The notes under the pieces are model-generated. The model was not told where the DNA came from, did not search any database, and saw only the letters and a program-made list of their open reading frames with translations. Shown here piece after piece: positions 6,049 through 7,376 of a stretch of DNA of 7,376 nt. The stretch lies in NCBI GenBank assembly GCA_038227045.1, contig JBBRQD010000190.1:1-7376 (forward strand), read 5' to 3'. The translations under genes and the position numbers were made by a program. Position 1 is the first letter of the stretch, and every line of letters starts with the position of its first letter. Source of the stretch: JANXLS01 sp038227045 (lineage in GTDB: Bacteria; Planctomycetota; SZUA-567; H5-PLA8).

Positions 6049-6972
6049 ATGAATAAAAACGTTCGTAACGATCACAAGGGCGGTAGTCTGAATTCTACCG
6101 AACTCACCGAAGTTCTGAGTCCAAAACAGGTCGCGCTGGCGCTTGGTGTGAGTGAAGCGTCGCTTAAGCGCTGGTGTGACAACGGTTTATTGGCAAGCAC
6201 TCGGACCGCGGGGGGGCACCGCCGAATTGCCCGCGGTAGTGTGATGAAATTTCTGCGCGAGCGTAAGCAGCCACCTGTCCGTCCGGAGCTTTTGGGCCTA
6301 CCCACTGCAACAGGTCATGGAGAACTGACGTCAGCGCGCGTGCTTGAAGAGGTTGAAGCCGCGCTTGAGGCCGGATACGACGACCAGCTTAGATTGGCTG
6401 TTTTCAACTTTTACCTCGCTGGACACAGTGTCAGCAAAGTCTGCGACACCCTGCTCACGCCGGCTTTCCATCGCATCGGCACAAACTGGGAACACGGTAC
6501 TACTGAGATTTTTCAAGAGCGCCGGGCATGTGAGCTTTGCACACGGCTATTGCATGAGTTTCGAACACGACTTCCGGTACTTGCGCCGCAAGCTCCCAGA
6601 GCCATTGGCGGCAGTCTGCAGCATGATCCGTATTCACTGGCACCGGCGATGGCGGAATTGGTGGTTCGCGAGGCGGGATGGGATGCCGAAAATTTTGGAG
6701 TTAACATTCCCATCGACAGCTTTTGCACGGCGCTTCAACTGCACAAGCCGCGCCTGATTTGGATCAGCGTTGGGTATATTGCTGACCAAGCATCGTTTAT
6801 TCATGGGATCACGAAACTGTTCGGTTCCGCTCGCGAACACGGCGCGGCCCTGGCATTGGGCGGTCGCGGTTTGACCTCGGAGTTACGAAAGGTTCTTCAA
6901 TACAGCGCATACTGCGAATCCTTTCGTGATTTGGCGTCATTCGCCGAAGCGCTCCGGACCCCGAGCTTGTAA
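6049..6972 (+). CDS. MerR-HTH regulator of CarH/LitR architecture with a degenerate B12-binding domain
   Basis: A 307-residue DNA-binding regulator. Residues 22-47 form a MerR-type HTH (SPKQVALALGVSEASLKRWCDNGLL), followed by the wing TAGGHRR at 53-59. Residues about 95-172 fit the four-helix cap that covers cobalamin in CarH, and 183-305 the Rossmann-like B12-binding fold, recognisable from REAGWDAENFGVNIP at 207-221, RLIWISVGYI at 235-244 and LALGGRGL at 268-275. The cobalamin motif E/DxHxxG is here DPYSLA (193-198): the axial His is Tyr195 and the Gly is Ala198. In the cap, W147 remains, but the neighbouring His of CarH aligns with Glu148 and the EH pair aligns with E157-R158. B12-based light sensing as in CarH is therefore unlikely. 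It is divergent from folE, has a clear ribosome site and candidate operators nearby, and probably regulates itself and the adjacent stress genes. Confidence 0.87.
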   Translation: MNKNVRNDHKGGSLNSTELTEVLSPKQVALALGVSEASLKRWCDNGLLASTRTAGGHRRIARGSVMKFLRERKQPPVRPELLGLPTATGHGELTSARVLEEVEAALEAGYDDQLRLAVFNFYLAGHSVSKVCDTLLTPAFHRIGTNWEHGTTEIFQERRACELCTRLLHEFRTRLPVLAPQAPRAIGGSLQHDPYSLAPAMAELVVREAGWDAENFGVNIPIDSFCTALQLHKPRLIWISVGYIADQASFIHGITKLFGSAREHGAALALGGRGLTSELRKVLQYSAYCESFRDLASFAEALRTPSL

Positions 6973-7063
6973 TCCAATCTGCTATTCAAGCCCTTTTCTG
7001 TAATACGCGCCAGACGAGAAACCCAGACACGGGTGGCCCACACTGTGGCCGTCGCCAGAGACA

Positions 7064-7171
7064 CAGATCGAGTGGAACGAGCGCGCATCAATAATTGAAC
7101 TTGAAGGCGGGTTGGAGCGCGCCGACGCGGAGCACCGCGCGGGATTGGACTATGGTCCGCTATATCACTGC
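7064..7171 (+). pseudogene. Possible remnant of a plasmid/phage-type replication protein
   Basis: There is no start codon or intact gene here, and no promoter or terminator was recognised from the regulator's stop at 6970-6972 to this point. One frame (codons beginning at 7004) is open. From 7064 it reads QIEWNERASIIELEGG and then LERADAEHRAGLDYG. The pattern ERAxIxExxGGLxRAxAExxA resembles a segment I associate with the C-terminal part of phage/plasmid primase-type proteins. The match is short and from memory, so the family name is tentative. It runs without a stop into the transposase fragment that follows, suggesting a deletion or insertion scar. Confidence 0.35.
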
Positions 7172-7180
7172 CCAGGCGAG

Positions 7181-7376
7181 CTCAAAGCACTCGCGATTAT
7201 TGGCGCGGGCTGCGCCGCCACGTCAATTACCGGCGGTGATGGCCTGCGGGAAAGTGAATTGTCGTGGCTTGAGACGCTCAACGAACTCAAGCGGCGCGGC
7301 TTGAAAATCGGTCCGGAGCTGGCGATTGGCGATGGAGCGTTGGGATTTTGGGCCGCGCTGCCGAAGGCGTTTCCGA
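7181..7376 (+). pseudogene. IS256-family (Mutator) transposase fragment, 5'-truncated and frame-damaged, continues past the window
   Basis: Frame 2 reads LKALAIIG, then later DGLRESELSWLETLNELK followed by RRGL, PELAIGDGALGFWAAL and KAFP. This is the central catalytic core of IS256/Mutator transposases, and GDGALGFW carries the second DDE aspartate. The N-terminal 150 or more residues of a normal transposase are missing upstream, because the intact regulator gene ends at 6972. Between 7206 and 7238 the family-like residues (RAAPPRQLPAV) are in another frame, implying a +1 then a -1 shift, so the copy is likely inactive. The rest of the gene lies beyond 7376. No terminal inverted repeat is visible at the left side. 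Confidence 0.75.

Noticed and set aside
7032..7051. GGCC-rich inverted repeat as a terminator for the regulator gene
   Set aside because: The stem is short and bulged, with no T-tract after it.
7095..7304. Plus-strand 69-codon open frame near the right end
   Set aside because: Only its RAAPPRQLPAV part looks like protein, and that belongs to the frame-shifted transposase remnant; the rest is a shadow of the other frame.

Overview
The window looks like chromosomal DNA of a moderately GC-rich bacterium. The mix of genes (secreted phosphoesterase, UvsE, short TspO, TIGR01777 and DUF2867 reductases, and a MerR-like regulator with a B12-domain fold) fits a soil or freshwater Verrucomicrobiota- or Acidobacteriota-like organism. 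That placement is inferred from gene content only; there is no rRNA or marker gene to confirm it.

Layout. Positions 1-705 (minus) hold a secreted PF04185 acid phosphatase/phosphoesterase whose 3' end lies outside the window. Next comes a long minus-strand run, given here in transcription order: GTP cyclohydrolase I (folE, 5923-5249), a secreted fasciclin-domain protein (5186-4698), a strong hairpin terminator (4681-4645), a TIGR01777/YfcH-type SDR (4520-3624), TspO/MBR (3575-3171), UV damage endonuclease UvsE (3174-2254) and an SDR-DUF2867 protein (2281-812). The last three genes overlap: ATGA between tspO and uvsE, and 28 nt between uvsE and the SDR, so they are almost certainly one transcript. 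Divergent from folE is a MerR-HTH regulator of the CarH/LitR architecture (6049-6972, plus). The 125-bp AT-rich divergent region has promoter-like boxes in both directions, short direct repeats and palindromes. The right end (7004-7376) has no intact gene. It holds what looks like a scrap of a plasmid/phage-type replication protein joined to a broken IS256-family (Mutator) transposase.

How it may work. CarH/LitR-type proteins are known light- and B12-dependent repressors of carotenoid and photolyase genes. Here such a regulator sits beside genes fitting light, UV and oxidative stress: pterin synthesis (FolE), UV-lesion repair (UvsE, with no photolyase in view), a tetrapyrrole-binding membrane protein (TspO), two atypical SDRs and an exported FAS1 protein. 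The odd point is that the B12-binding domain has apparently lost the histidines that bind cobalamin and drive photosensing. This regulator may therefore sense something else, or act without B12. That and its putative operators are the most interesting things in the window.
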